Part shown: piece after piece, positions 1-8,106 of the stretch
Layout: each line of letters starts with the position of its first letter
Position numbering within the stretch: position 1 is the stretch's first letter
Assembly: GCA_902805535.1 (NCBI GenBank)
Contig: CADCTN010000011.1
Coordinates: forward strand, 1-48,262
Length of the DNA: 48,262 nt
Source: an uncultured Blastococcus sp.
Lineage (GTDB): Bacteria; Actinomycetota; Actinomycetes; Mycobacteriales; Geodermatophilaceae
Direction: 5' to 3'
Translations under genes and position numbers: made by a program
Notes under the pieces: generated by a model
Told to the model about the DNA's origin: nothing
Database searches by the model: none
The model's input: only the letters and a program-made list of their open reading frames with translations

Positions 1-191
1 GCGCCGAGCTCGCGGCGGGCCAGCAGCACGGGCGCGCGGTCGCCGAGGTGGGCCGGCCGGACGGCGGCCAGCGCCTCCAGGTCACCGGCCGCGGCGAAGG
101 CCAGCCGCGCGGCGGTCACTCCGTCGTCCAGGGCCTCCGGGGAGAGCGCGGCGACCTGCTTGGGGTCGTAGGGATCGTTGGCGCCAGACAC
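1..191 (-). CDS. pheS: Phenylalanyl-tRNA synthetase alpha subunit, N-terminal part (runs off left edge)
   Basis: Minus-strand translation from GTG at 191: MSGANDPYDPKQVAALSPEALDDGVTAARLAFAAAGDLEALAAVRPAHLGDRAPVLLARRELGA, the typical actinobacterial PheS N-terminus. Absent from the ORF track because it is partial. Confidence 0.85.
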   Translation of the reverse strand, partial: MSGANDPYDPKQVAALSPEALDDGVTAARLAFAAAGDLEALAAVRPAHLGDRAPVLLARRELG

Positions 192-249
192 GGGAGGCCA
201 TTCTGCCCGCCGGGCGCCCCGGCCCGCGCCTGGGTTCCGGCCGGCCGCC

Positions 250-311
250 GACGAGATCTGCACACTCGCCCCCATCAGGTCCCTGATGGGGGCGAGTGTG
301 CAGATCTCGTC
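250..311. repeat. Perfect 30-bp-arm palindrome (2-nt centre), copy 1 of a dispersed repeat
   Basis: gacgagatctgcacactcgcccccatcagg-tc-cctgatgggggcgagtgtgcagatctcgtc; related copy at 14402-14459. Confidence 0.9.
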
Positions 312-378
312 CGGTCGGGAGGGGGTGCTAGAACGGCATCGGGCGCGTGCCGGTGCGGGTCCGGATCAGGAGGTCGGC

Positions 379-1221
379 GTGGCGGTGGTGCTCGCGCTGA
401 CCTCGGCCGTCGTCTACGGCGCGTCGGACTTCCTGGGCGGGCTGGCCACCCGGCGGGCGTCGGTCTTCGGCGTGGTGGCCTTGTCGCAGGTCATCGGCCT
501 GACCGCGCTGGTGGCCCTCCTCCCCTGGCTCGGTGGTCCGGTGACCGCGGCCGACCTGGGCTGGGGTGCGGCGGCGGGGCTCGCGGGCGCCACCGGCCTC
601 ATGGTCTTCTTCCGCACGCTGGCCAGTGGCGTCATGAGCGTCGTCGCCCCGGTCACCGCCGTCACGGCCGCCGCAGTGCCGGTGCTGTTCGGCCTGCTCG
701 GCGGCGACACCGTCGGCCCCTGGGCGGCGGCGGGCATCGCCCTCGCCCTCCTCGCCGTCGTCCTGGTGTCGGCCGAGAGCGGCCTGTCCGCGCTGCGGGC
801 CGCCCGGCCGGCGGCTCTCGCCCCGGCCCTGGCCGCCGGGGCCATGTTCGGGCTGTTCTTCGCCCTGATCGACCGGACGTCGGCCGACGCCGGGCTCACC
901 CCGCTGGTCACCGCGCGACTGGCCTCGGTCGCCCTGGTGGTGGGCGTCGCGCTCGTCGGCCGGCAGTCGCTGCGCGTCGGACGGGCCGCGCTCCCGCTGG
1001 TCGCGGTCTCCGGCCTGGGCGACATGACCGCCAACGCGCTGTTCCTGCTCGCGAGCCAGGCCGACGGGCAGCTGGCGATCACCGGGGTGCTCGCCTCGCT
1101 GTACCCGGTCAGCACCGTCGTGCTCGCCCAGGTCGTGCTGCGCGAGCGGCTGGTCGGCGCCCAGGTCGCCGGCCTGCTGGCGGCCGCCGCGGCGGTCGTG
1201 CTGATCACCCTGCCGGGCTGA
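379..1221 (+). CDS. EamA/DMT-family transporter
   Basis: GTG at 379 preceded by CAGGAGG; ~10 hydrophobic segments; VVLALTSAVVYGASDFLGGLATRR. The longer track ORF from 178 runs through the palindrome and is an unlikely start. Confidence 0.8.
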   Translation: MAVVLALTSAVVYGASDFLGGLATRRASVFGVVALSQVIGLTALVALLPWLGGPVTAADLGWGAAAGLAGATGLMVFFRTLASGVMSVVAPVTAVTAAAVPVLFGLLGGDTVGPWAAAGIALALLAVVLVSAESGLSALRAARPAALAPALAAGAMFGLFFALIDRTSADAGLTPLVTARLASVALVVGVALVGRQSLRVGRAALPLVAVSGLGDMTANALFLLASQADGQLAITGVLASLYPVSTVVLAQVVLRERLVGAQVAGLLAAAAAVVLITLPG

Positions 1222-1291
1222 AATCTCCCCCGGAAGGAGGGGACGCCGCCGGCGGGCTCAGCCGACTGCCCCGCGCGGCCGATGGATCGGC

Positions 1292-3565
1292 GTGGACGTT
1301 CTCCCTGACCTCCCGGTGAGCGCGCTCGACGCGGCGCTGGCTCCCGGCGGTGTGCGCAGCGTGTTCCAGCCGATCGTCGAGCTCGACACGGGCCGGGTCG
1401 TCGCCTACGAGGCCCTCGCCCGCGGTCCGGAGGGACCGCTGCAGCGCCCCGACCAGCTCTTCGCGGCCGCGCGCTCCGTGGGCCGGCTGGCCGAGCTGGA
1501 CGAGATCTGCCGGGCCGCCGCCTTCCGGGGCGCGGTCGAGCAGGGGCTGCTGGCCCCGCTCACGGTCTTCGTCAACGTCGAGCCGGAGATCCTCGACAGC
1601 GCCCCGCTCGACGACCTGCTCGCCATCGCCGAGGGTGCGCCCCAGGACCTGCGCATCGTCATCGAGATCACCGAGCGGGCCCTCGCCGCCCGCCCGGCCG
1701 AGCTGCTGCGCACCGTCGAGCGGGTGCGCGCGCTGGGCTGGGGCGTGGCGGTCGACGACGTGGGCGCGGACTCCATGTCGTTGGCCTTCCTGCCGCTGCT
1801 CTCCCCCGACGTGGTCAAGCTCGACCTGCGCCTGGTGCAGGAGCGCCCGGGACCCGCGATCGCCGAGATCATGAACGCCGTGAACGCGCACGCCGAGCGG
1901 ACCGGCGCCGTGATCCTGGCCGAGGGCATCGAGACCCGGGAGCACCTGGCCACCGCCCGGGCACTGGGCGCGACCCTCGGCCAGGGCTGGCTGTTCGGCC
2001 GGCCCGGACCAGGCGCCGCCCCGGGGCTCTCGAGCGGGGAGCTGGTCCTGCGTGGTGCCGCCGCCGGCGCCCCCGTCAACTCCTCCCCCTTCGCCTGCCT
2101 GCCCGCGGACGTCACGCTTCGGCGCTCGCCCAAGTCGCTGCTCATCGAGCTCAGCAAGCAGCTGGAGCGCGAGGCGATGCGCCTGGGCGAGACCTGCGTG
2201 GTCGCCGCCACCTTCCAGGAGGCCCGCCACTTCACGCCGTCGACCATCCAGCGCTACCGCGACCTGGTCGAGCGCACCGGCTTCGTGTGCGCCCTGGGCG
2301 AGGATCTGCCCGTCGAGCCCCTGCCCGGCGTCCGGGGCGCCACCCTCGACCCCGCCGACCCGGTGCGCGGCGAGTGGGACGTCGTCGTGCTCGGCCCGCA
2401 CTTCAGCGCGGCGCTGCTGGCCCGCGACCTGGGAGACGAGGGGCCAGACCTCCACCGCGGCTTCGAGTACGCGCTGACCTATGACCGCGACACGGTGGTG
2501 CGGGCCGCGCAGGCCCTCCTCACCCGGGTCGCCCCGCGGACCGGCGTCCCCCTGGCGGAGACCCTCGCGCCCCCGGCGGTCCCGCACCCGGACCCCCGGC
2601 CCGTGGTGGCCCTGCCGCCGGTGGGCACGGACGGCGACGCGCTGCTGCGCACGGCCCTCGCCGCGACCACCAGCGGCGTCACGATCTCCGACATGCGCCT
2701 GCCCGACCAGCCGCTGATCTACCTGAACGGGGCGTTCGAGCAGCTGGCCGGCCTGCCGCGCGAGGAGATCCTGGGCCGCAACTGCCGGTTCCTGCAGTCC
2801 GCGGACACCGACCCGGCCGCGGTCGCCCGGATCCGCGCCGCGATCGACCGCGGCGAGGAGTGCCGGGAGACCCTCCTCAACGTCCGGGGACCGGACCGCG
2901 AGCCGTGGTGGAACGAGATCCACTTGGCGCCGGTCCTCGACACCGACGGCACGGTCGTGCAGTACATCGGCGTCCAGCACGACGTCACCGCCCGCGTCGA
3001 GGCCGAGCGGGCCCTGCTGCAGGAGCGCGACCGCACCCAGGCCTGCCTGACCCGCATCGAGGAGCTGGCCTACACCGATCCGCTGACCGGCCTGCCCAAC
3101 CGCCGCCGGCTCGAGGAGCAGGTGGAGACCGCGATCTGGGACGCCCGCAGCGGCTCGGACACCATCGCGCTGCTGTTCCTGGACCTGGACGGCTTCAAGG
3201 CCGTCAACGACAGCCGGGGCCACGCCGCCGGTGACGAGCTGCTGCAGACCGTCGCCCGGACGCTGCGCGGACGCCTGCGCCGGGGCGACCTGCTCGCCCG
3301 CCTGGGCGGCGACGAGTTCCTCGTCGCGCTGACCGGGCTGGCGCCGGAGACCGCTGCCGCCGAGGCGCGCCGGGTGGCCGAGGGGCTCGTGGCCGCCGTG
3401 CGCGCGGCCGGGGAGCCGGCCGACCGCGAGTTCGCCGTCCGGGCCAGCGTCGGGATCGGCGTCTACCCGCGGGACGGCGAGGAGTTCGCGGCCCTGCTGC
3501 ACAGCGCCGACGTGGACATGTACGCGCGGAAGACGGCCTCGCGGCCGGCGCCGGCGCGCCGCTGA
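1292..3565 (+). CDS. EAL-DICT-LOV/PAS-GGDEF bifunctional c-di-GMP signalling protein
   Basis: EALAR, EITER, VDDVGAD, KLD, AEGIET and GQG motifs (EAL); DICT-like middle region; GRNCRFLQ...WWNEIHLAPV...YIGVQHDVT (LOV); RRGD-x5-GGDEF (I-site plus active site). Confidence 0.9.
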   Translation: MDVLPDLPVSALDAALAPGGVRSVFQPIVELDTGRVVAYEALARGPEGPLQRPDQLFAAARSVGRLAELDEICRAAAFRGAVEQGLLAPLTVFVNVEPEILDSAPLDDLLAIAEGAPQDLRIVIEITERALAARPAELLRTVERVRALGWGVAVDDVGADSMSLAFLPLLSPDVVKLDLRLVQERPGPAIAEIMNAVNAHAERTGAVILAEGIETREHLATARALGATLGQGWLFGRPGPGAAPGLSSGELVLRGAAAGAPVNSSPFACLPADVTLRRSPKSLLIELSKQLEREAMRLGETCVVAATFQEARHFTPSTIQRYRDLVERTGFVCALGEDLPVEPLPGVRGATLDPADPVRGEWDVVVLGPHFSAALLARDLGDEGPDLHRGFEYALTYDRDTVVRAAQALLTRVAPRTGVPLAETLAPPAVPHPDPRPVVALPPVGTDGDALLRTALAATTSGVTISDMRLPDQPLIYLNGAFEQLAGLPREEILGRNCRFLQSADTDPAAVARIRAAIDRGEECRETLLNVRGPDREPWWNEIHLAPVLDTDGTVVQYIGVQHDVTARVEAERALLQERDRTQACLTRIEELAYTDPLTGLPNRRRLEEQVETAIWDARSGSDTIALLFLDLDGFKAVNDSRGHAAGDELLQTVARTLRGRLRRGDLLARLGGDEFLVALTGLAPETAAAEARRVAEGLVAAVRAAGEPADREFAVRASVGIGVYPRDGEEFAALLHSADVDMYARKTASRPAPARR

Positions 3566-3571
3566 GGTCTC

Positions 3572-3748
3572 TCAGGCTCGGCGGACGCCCTCGCCGGCGC
3601 CGTCGAGGAGCTCCACCGGGAAGGGCGGCCGTCCCAGGCCGCTGATCCTGGTGTTGCCCCAGGCATCGCGCTCGGTCGTCTCGGCCGGCGCGCTGCCGTG
3701 CGGCGTGGTCAGCACCAGCGTCGTCCGGGCGGGCAGGCCGGTCCGCAC
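3572..3748 (-). CDS. Small hypothetical protein (58 aa)
   Basis: GTG at 3748 just downstream of the TetR stop, with GAGAGG upstream: VRTGLPARTTLVLTTPHGSAPAETTERDAWGNTRISGLGRPPFPVELLDGAGEGVRRA. Confidence 0.4.
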   Translation of the reverse strand: MRTGLPARTTLVLTTPHGSAPAETTERDAWGNTRISGLGRPPFPVELLDGAGEGVRRA

Positions 3749-3756
3749 GTGTCCTC

Positions 3757-4482
3757 TCAGGCGCGCGGCGGCAGCAGGGCACCGAGTCCGCCGTCGGCGA
3801 GCGCGACCAGCTGCTCGACCAGCTCCGTCGCCGGGACCTGACGCGTCGTGGCCCACCAGTGCGACGTCAGCTGCACCATGCCGACCACGCCGTAGGCCCA
3901 GGTGCTCGCCGTGCCCGAAGGCTGTCCCGCCACTGTCAGCCGCTCGGCGAAGAGCGCCGCCAGCGCGTCGGCGATACGGTGCTCGGTCGCGGCGACGAGG
4001 TCGGCGCGTCCGGAGCGGCCGGTGTGGGCATAGGCGAAGCGGTAGAGCTCGGGCTCGTCCTCGATCAGGGAGACGAAGGCGGCGATCACGGCCCGCAGTG
4101 CGGCCCGGTCGTCGGGGTGCTCGCGCACGATCTCGCCGATGAGCCGCGGGAGCAGCACCGTGTCGGAGATGCGCTGGAGAACGGCGTCGACCAGCTCGTC
4201 CTTGTCCGTGAAGTAGCGATAGATCACCGTCTTGGAGACCCCGGCGCTGCGCGCGACATCGTCGACCGCGAAGTCCGGTCCGGTCCTGCGCACCGCCTCC
4301 ACGGCGGCTCCGACCAGGTCCTCCCGCCGCGCCCGGCGGTGCTCGGTCCACCGGGACCGGCGACCGTCCTGAGGCGGGCCTTCCGCAGTCGGGCCGTCCG
4401 CAGGCGAGCCATCTGCAGGCGGGGGCCCCCCGGGCGCCGGCGGCGCCCGCCGGTCCCCCGCCACCTGTTGCATGTTTTTCAC
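3757..4482 (-). CDS. TetR-family transcriptional regulator
   Basis: N-terminal HTH FAVDDVARSAGVSKTVIYRYFTDKDELVDAVL; divergent to the diiron oxygenase. Confidence 0.85.
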   Translation of the reverse strand: MKNMQQVAGDRRAPPAPGGPPPADGSPADGPTAEGPPQDGRRSRWTEHRRARREDLVGAAVEAVRRTGPDFAVDDVARSAGVSKTVIYRYFTDKDELVDAVLQRISDTVLLPRLIGEIVREHPDDRAALRAVIAAFVSLIEDEPELYRFAYAHTGRSGRADLVAATEHRIADALAALFAERLTVAGQPSGTASTWAYGVVGMVQLTSHWWATTRQVPATELVEQLVALADGGLGALLPPRA

Positions 4483-4495
4483 GGTAACAGCTACC
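4483..4495. promoter_or_regulatory. Candidate TetR operator in divergent promoter
   Basis: GGTAAC-A-GCTACC, a 6-1-6 inverted repeat with one mismatch, in the short gap between the divergent tetR and AurF-like genes. Confidence 0.4.
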
Positions 4496-4536
4496 TTCCT
4501 CCGTAGCCCTGCACGATGTACCGGGAGAGCACGCTG

Positions 4537-5475
4537 ATGACTGCAACCATCCCGCCCACCATGCCCATTACGGGCGCCGGTCAGTCGAATCGCCGGCCCG
4601 TCGACCGGCAGGCCCTCTCCAGGCGGCTGCTCGGCTCGGCGGCGAAGAAGTCCTACGACCCGGTCGTAGACATCGACTGGAGCGCGCCGATACCCGACGG
4701 TCTCTACGGACTGTCACCGGAGTGGTCCACGCTGTACGCGACGCCGCTGTGGGACTCGCTGGACGAGGACCAGCGGGTCACGCTGACCATCCACGAGTAC
4801 TGCTCGATCTCCGGCGTCGGCATCTGGTTCGAGGGTCTGCTCATGCAGCTGATGCTGCGCGACATCTACGGCGAGGACCCCGCCCAGCACCACGTCCAGT
4901 GGGCACTCACCGAGATCGCCGACGAGTGCCGCCACTCGGTCATGTTCGCCCGGACGGCGGAGCGGTTCGGGGCGCCGTCCTACCAGCCGCCGGCCTCGAT
5001 CCTGCGGCTCGGAAAGGCGTTCGCCGCCACGGGCGACGGCCCGGCCGCCTATGCCGCGATCCTCGTCGCCGAGGAGATCCTGGACATCTTCCAGCGGGAC
5101 CTGATGAAGGACGAGCGCGTCCAGCCGCTGACCCGCGCAACCAGCCAGATCCACGTCGTGGAGGAGGCCCGGCACATGCGGTTCGCCCGCGAGGAGGTGG
5201 CCCGCCGGACGCCGGAGCTGTCCACGTGGCAGCTGCGCAAGCACCGGACGCTGGTCGCCGCCGTCGCCGCGATCGTGGCCGACAACCTCGTCCAGCCGCA
5301 GGTCTACGCCTCCGTCGGGCTCGACCCGCAGGTGGCGAAGGCCGCCGCCCGGGCCAACCGGCACTACGCGGGCAAGCTGCGGCACGCCTCGACCGGGCTG
5401 GTCGCGTTCCTGCGCGACGCCGGCCTGGTCGGCGGGCCGTCCGAGCTGCTCTGGAGGCGCGCGAAGCTCCTCTGA
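4537..5475 (+). CDS. AurF-like (PF11583-type) diiron oxygenase
   Basis: IHEYCSISGVGIWFEGLLMQLMLRDIYG...EIADECRHSVMFA...VVEEARHMRFAREE carry the E/H metal-ligand pattern. ATG at 4537 is preferred over 4516. Confidence 0.8.
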   Translation: MTATIPPTMPITGAGQSNRRPVDRQALSRRLLGSAAKKSYDPVVDIDWSAPIPDGLYGLSPEWSTLYATPLWDSLDEDQRVTLTIHEYCSISGVGIWFEGLLMQLMLRDIYGEDPAQHHVQWALTEIADECRHSVMFARTAERFGAPSYQPPASILRLGKAFAATGDGPAAYAAILVAEEILDIFQRDLMKDERVQPLTRATSQIHVVEEARHMRFAREEVARRTPELSTWQLRKHRTLVAAVAAIVADNLVQPQVYASVGLDPQVAKAAARANRHYAGKLRHASTGLVAFLRDAGLVGGPSELLWRRAKLL

Positions 5476-5482
5476 GCGGCCC

Positions 5483-6286
5483 CTACCGCTCGCGAGGGTT
5501 CTCCTGGGCCAGTTGAGTCGTGTAGAGGCAGATCGCCGCGGCGGCGGCCAGGTTGAGGCTCTCGGCGCGCCCGCGCATGGGGATGCGCACCCGCGCGTCG
5601 GCCAGGGCGGCGAGCCCGGCGGGGACCCCCCGGGCCTCGTTGCCGAAGAGCCACAGCACCGGTCCGGCCAGCCGGTCGCCCAGGGCGTCGAGCGGGGCCT
5701 CTCCCCCGCCGTCGGCGGCGAGGACGGTGACCCCGGCCCGCCGCAGGGCCGGCAGCAACTCCTCCAGGGGCGCCCCGCGGACGACGTCGACGTGGAAGAG
5801 GCTGCCGGCACTCGCCCGCACCGCCTTGCCCCCGTAGGGGTCGGCCGAGCCCGCGCCGAAGACGACGGCGCCGGCGCCGCACGCGTCCGCCGTCCGCAGC
5901 ACCGTGCCGGCGTTGCCCGGGTCGGCGAGCTCGGCCAGCGCCACGGACAGCCGCGGCGGGGAGGCGGTCAGCGCGGTCGGGTCGACGTCCCGGAGCCCGC
6001 AGACGGCGACCAGCCCCTGGGGGGTGACCGTCTCCGACAGCCCGGCTGCGGCCTTGTCGGTGAGCAGCCGGACCGGCACTCGCGCGCCGGCCAGCAGCTC
6101 CCGGTGGGCGGCGGCCGCCGCCTCGGTCGCGTACACCTCCCGGACGCCGTCCGGGGTCGCGAGCGCCTCGACCACCGCCTGCCGGCCCTCGGCGAGGAAG
6201 AGGCCGGCGGCGTCACGCCCGGCCCGCCGGGTCAGCTTGCGCGCCGCGACCACGCGCGCGGACCGCTCGGTGAGCAGCTCGGTCAC
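5483..6286 (-). CDS. TrmH/SpoU-family RNA 2'-O-methyltransferase
   Basis: LAELADPGNAGTVLRTADACGAGAVVF ... LFGNEARGVP ... RGRAESLNLAAAAAICLY SPOUT motifs; lies downstream of rplT. Confidence 0.9.
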   Translation of the reverse strand: MTELLTERSARVVAARKLTRRAGRDAAGLFLAEGRQAVVEALATPDGVREVYATEAAAAAHRELLAGARVPVRLLTDKAAAGLSETVTPQGLVAVCGLRDVDPTALTASPPRLSVALAELADPGNAGTVLRTADACGAGAVVFGAGSADPYGGKAVRASAGSLFHVDVVRGAPLEELLPALRRAGVTVLAADGGGEAPLDALGDRLAGPVLWLFGNEARGVPAGLAALADARVRIPMRGRAESLNLAAAAAICLYTTQLAQENPRER

Positions 6287-6450
6287 GTCGTCTCCTCGTC
6301 GGCGGGCGGGTGGTGCTGGACAGACGACGACGCCGCCGGTGCCGGCCCGGAGGGGCTGGTCACCGACGGCGTCAGGTGACGTGCTGGAACGGCCGTCCTG
6401 CAGGGACCCGCGTCAGGCTCGCGAGGCGTGGGGTGCAGGGTGGTCCTTCG

Positions 6451-6834
6451 TCAGGCAGCGGCGTCGTTGGCCGGAACGGCGGCGACCGCGGCGCGGGCGG
6501 TCTCCACCAGGGCGGCGAACGCGGCCGGCTCGTTGACGGCCAGCTCGGCCAGCACGCGGCGGTCGAGCTCGATGCCGGCGAGCTTGAGGCCCTGCATGAA
6601 CCGGTTGTAGGTCATGTCGTTCAGCCGGGCCGCGGCGTTGATCCGGGTGATCCACAGCTTGCGGAAGTCACCCTTGCGCGCCTTGCGGTCGCGGTAGGAG
6701 TACGTGGCCGAGTGGAGCAGCTGCTCCTTGGCCTTGCGGTAGAGCCGGGACCGCTGACCGCGGTAGCCGGCTGCGGCCTCCAGGGTCGTCCGGCGCTTCT
6801 TCTGGGCGTTGACCGCCCGCTTCACGCGTGCCAC
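6451..6834 (-). CDS. rplT: 50S ribosomal protein L20
   Basis: [38 protein letters not shown]... Confidence 0.98.
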   Translation of the reverse strand: MARVKRAVNAQKKRRTTLEAAAGYRGQRSRLYRKAKEQLLHSATYSYRDRKARKGDFRKLWITRINAAARLNDMTYNRFMQGLKLAGIELDRRVLAELAVNEPAAFAALVETARAAVAAVPANDAAA

Positions 6835-6870
6835 GTGAGAGCTCCTGTCTGTTCGGAAGGGATGGGGCGG

Positions 6871-7065
6871 TCAGAGACCGAGCAGCTTCTTCATCCGGCT
6901 GGTGTCGGCCGGGGACAGCACCCCGATGCCCTTGATGCGCCGCTTGCGCGAGGAGGACTTGTGCTCGAACTTGTGCTGGTTGTTGGTGTGCTCGCGCACC
7001 AACTTCCCGGTGCCCGTGACACGAACCCGCTTCGCGGTGCCCTTGTGGGTCTTCTGCTTCGGCAT
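6871..7065 (-). CDS. rpmI: 50S ribosomal protein L35
   Basis: MPKQKTHKGTAKRVRVTGTGKLVREHTNNQHKFEHKSSSRKRRI... Confidence 0.98.
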   Translation of the reverse strand: MPKQKTHKGTAKRVRVTGTGKLVREHTNNQHKFEHKSSSRKRRIKGIGVLSPADTSRMKKLLGL

Positions 7066-7158
7066 GTCCCTCGTCCTGTTCGTCTGTCGTCGGTCGTCGG
7101 CCCTCCCGCCGGCCCCCGCCGCGAACTCGCGGGTGGCGGGGGGCAGGAGGGTCCTGGA

Positions 7159-7746
7159 TCAGGCGTCGGGCGCCTGCTCCTCGGCCGCGGATGCCTTCTC
7201 CGCCTTGGCGGTCCGGCGGGCGGCGTCGGTGGCTGCCTGGTTCCGGTGCGGGGCGATCACCATGACCATGTTGCGGCCGTCCTGCTTGGGGTTGGACTCC
7301 ACGACGCCCAGCTCGCTGACGTCGGTCGCCAGCCGCTGGAGCAGCCGGTAGCCCATCTCCGGCCGCGACTGCTCGCGACCGCGGAACATCACGGTGATCT
7401 TGACCTTGTCGCCGCCCTTGAGGAAGCGCTCGACGTGGCCCTTCTTGGTCTCGTAGTCGTGCGGGTCGATCTTGAGGCGCAGCCGCATCTCCTTGATGAC
7501 GGTGAGCGCCTGGTTCCGCCGGGCCTCGCGGGCCTTCTGGGCGGACTCGTACTTGAACTTCCCGTAGTCCATGAGCTTGCAGACCGGCGGACGCGCCATG
7601 GGCGCGACCTCGACCAGGTCGAGCTCGGCGTCCTGGGCCAGGCGCAGTGCTTCGCCGATGGACACGACGCCGACCTGCTCACCCTCGGGTCCGACCAGGC
7701 GGACCTCGGGGACGCGGATGCGGTCGTTGATGCGGGGCTCGGTGAT
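7159..7746 (-). CDS. infC: Translation initiation factor IF-3
   Basis: [28 protein letters not shown]...; the track ORF extends to a GTG at 7797, but AGAGGAG-aggcc-ATC places a likely ATC start at 7746. Confidence 0.9.
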   Translation of the reverse strand: MTEPRINDRIRVPEVRLVGPEGEQVGVVSIGEALRLAQDAELDLVEVAPMARPPVCKLMDYGKFKYESAQKAREARRNQALTVIKEMRLRLKIDPHDYETKKGHVERFLKGGDKVKITVMFRGREQSRPEMGYRLLQRLATDVSELGVVESNPKQDGRNMVMVIAPHRNQAATDAARRTAKAEKASAAEEQAPDA

Positions 7747-7809
7747 GGCCTCTCCTCTGCTCTTGCCTGTGAGGAGTCGCTCGCCCGTCCCGGGCACCGG
7801 GAAGACGAA

Positions 7810-7983
7810 GGCCCCGGGAGCATCAGCTCACGGGGCCCACTCTCCGGTGCGGCACGCGACCAGCGCGTGCGCGACGCGACAACCGACCGAAGGCCGGTTC
7901 TCGCGATCCGGGGACCTGGGCGCCTGGACGGCGTCAGGTGGGAGCGGGCTCCTCTTGGATCAGCGGTCCGGGGAGGACCGCTG
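7810..7983 (-). promoter_or_regulatory. Structured infC leader with three inverted repeats
   Basis: 7810-7837 ggccccg/cggggcc; 7881-7899 aaccgacc-gaa-ggccggtt; 7961-7983 cagcggtcc-gggga-ggaccgctg. Confidence 0.45.
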
Positions 7984-8106
7984 GTTGGTTCGCGCGCCTC
8001 ATGTAGCGGGGGGAGGCACGCCCACTCTACAGCGCCCGGGCCCCGGCGGTCATTCCCCCCCGTCCGGCGTCACCGGAGGGCCTTGGTCGGGTCGTCGTAG
8101 AGCAGG

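Noticed and set aside
1205-3502. 765-aa minus-strand ORF opposite the c-di-GMP protein
   Set aside because: Antisense shadow ORF with low-complexity composition; the plus strand has complete EAL, LOV and GGDEF motifs.
3600-3780. Possible insertion-sequence scar between GGDEF and TetR genes
   Set aside because: No inverted repeats, target duplications or transposase sequence visible.
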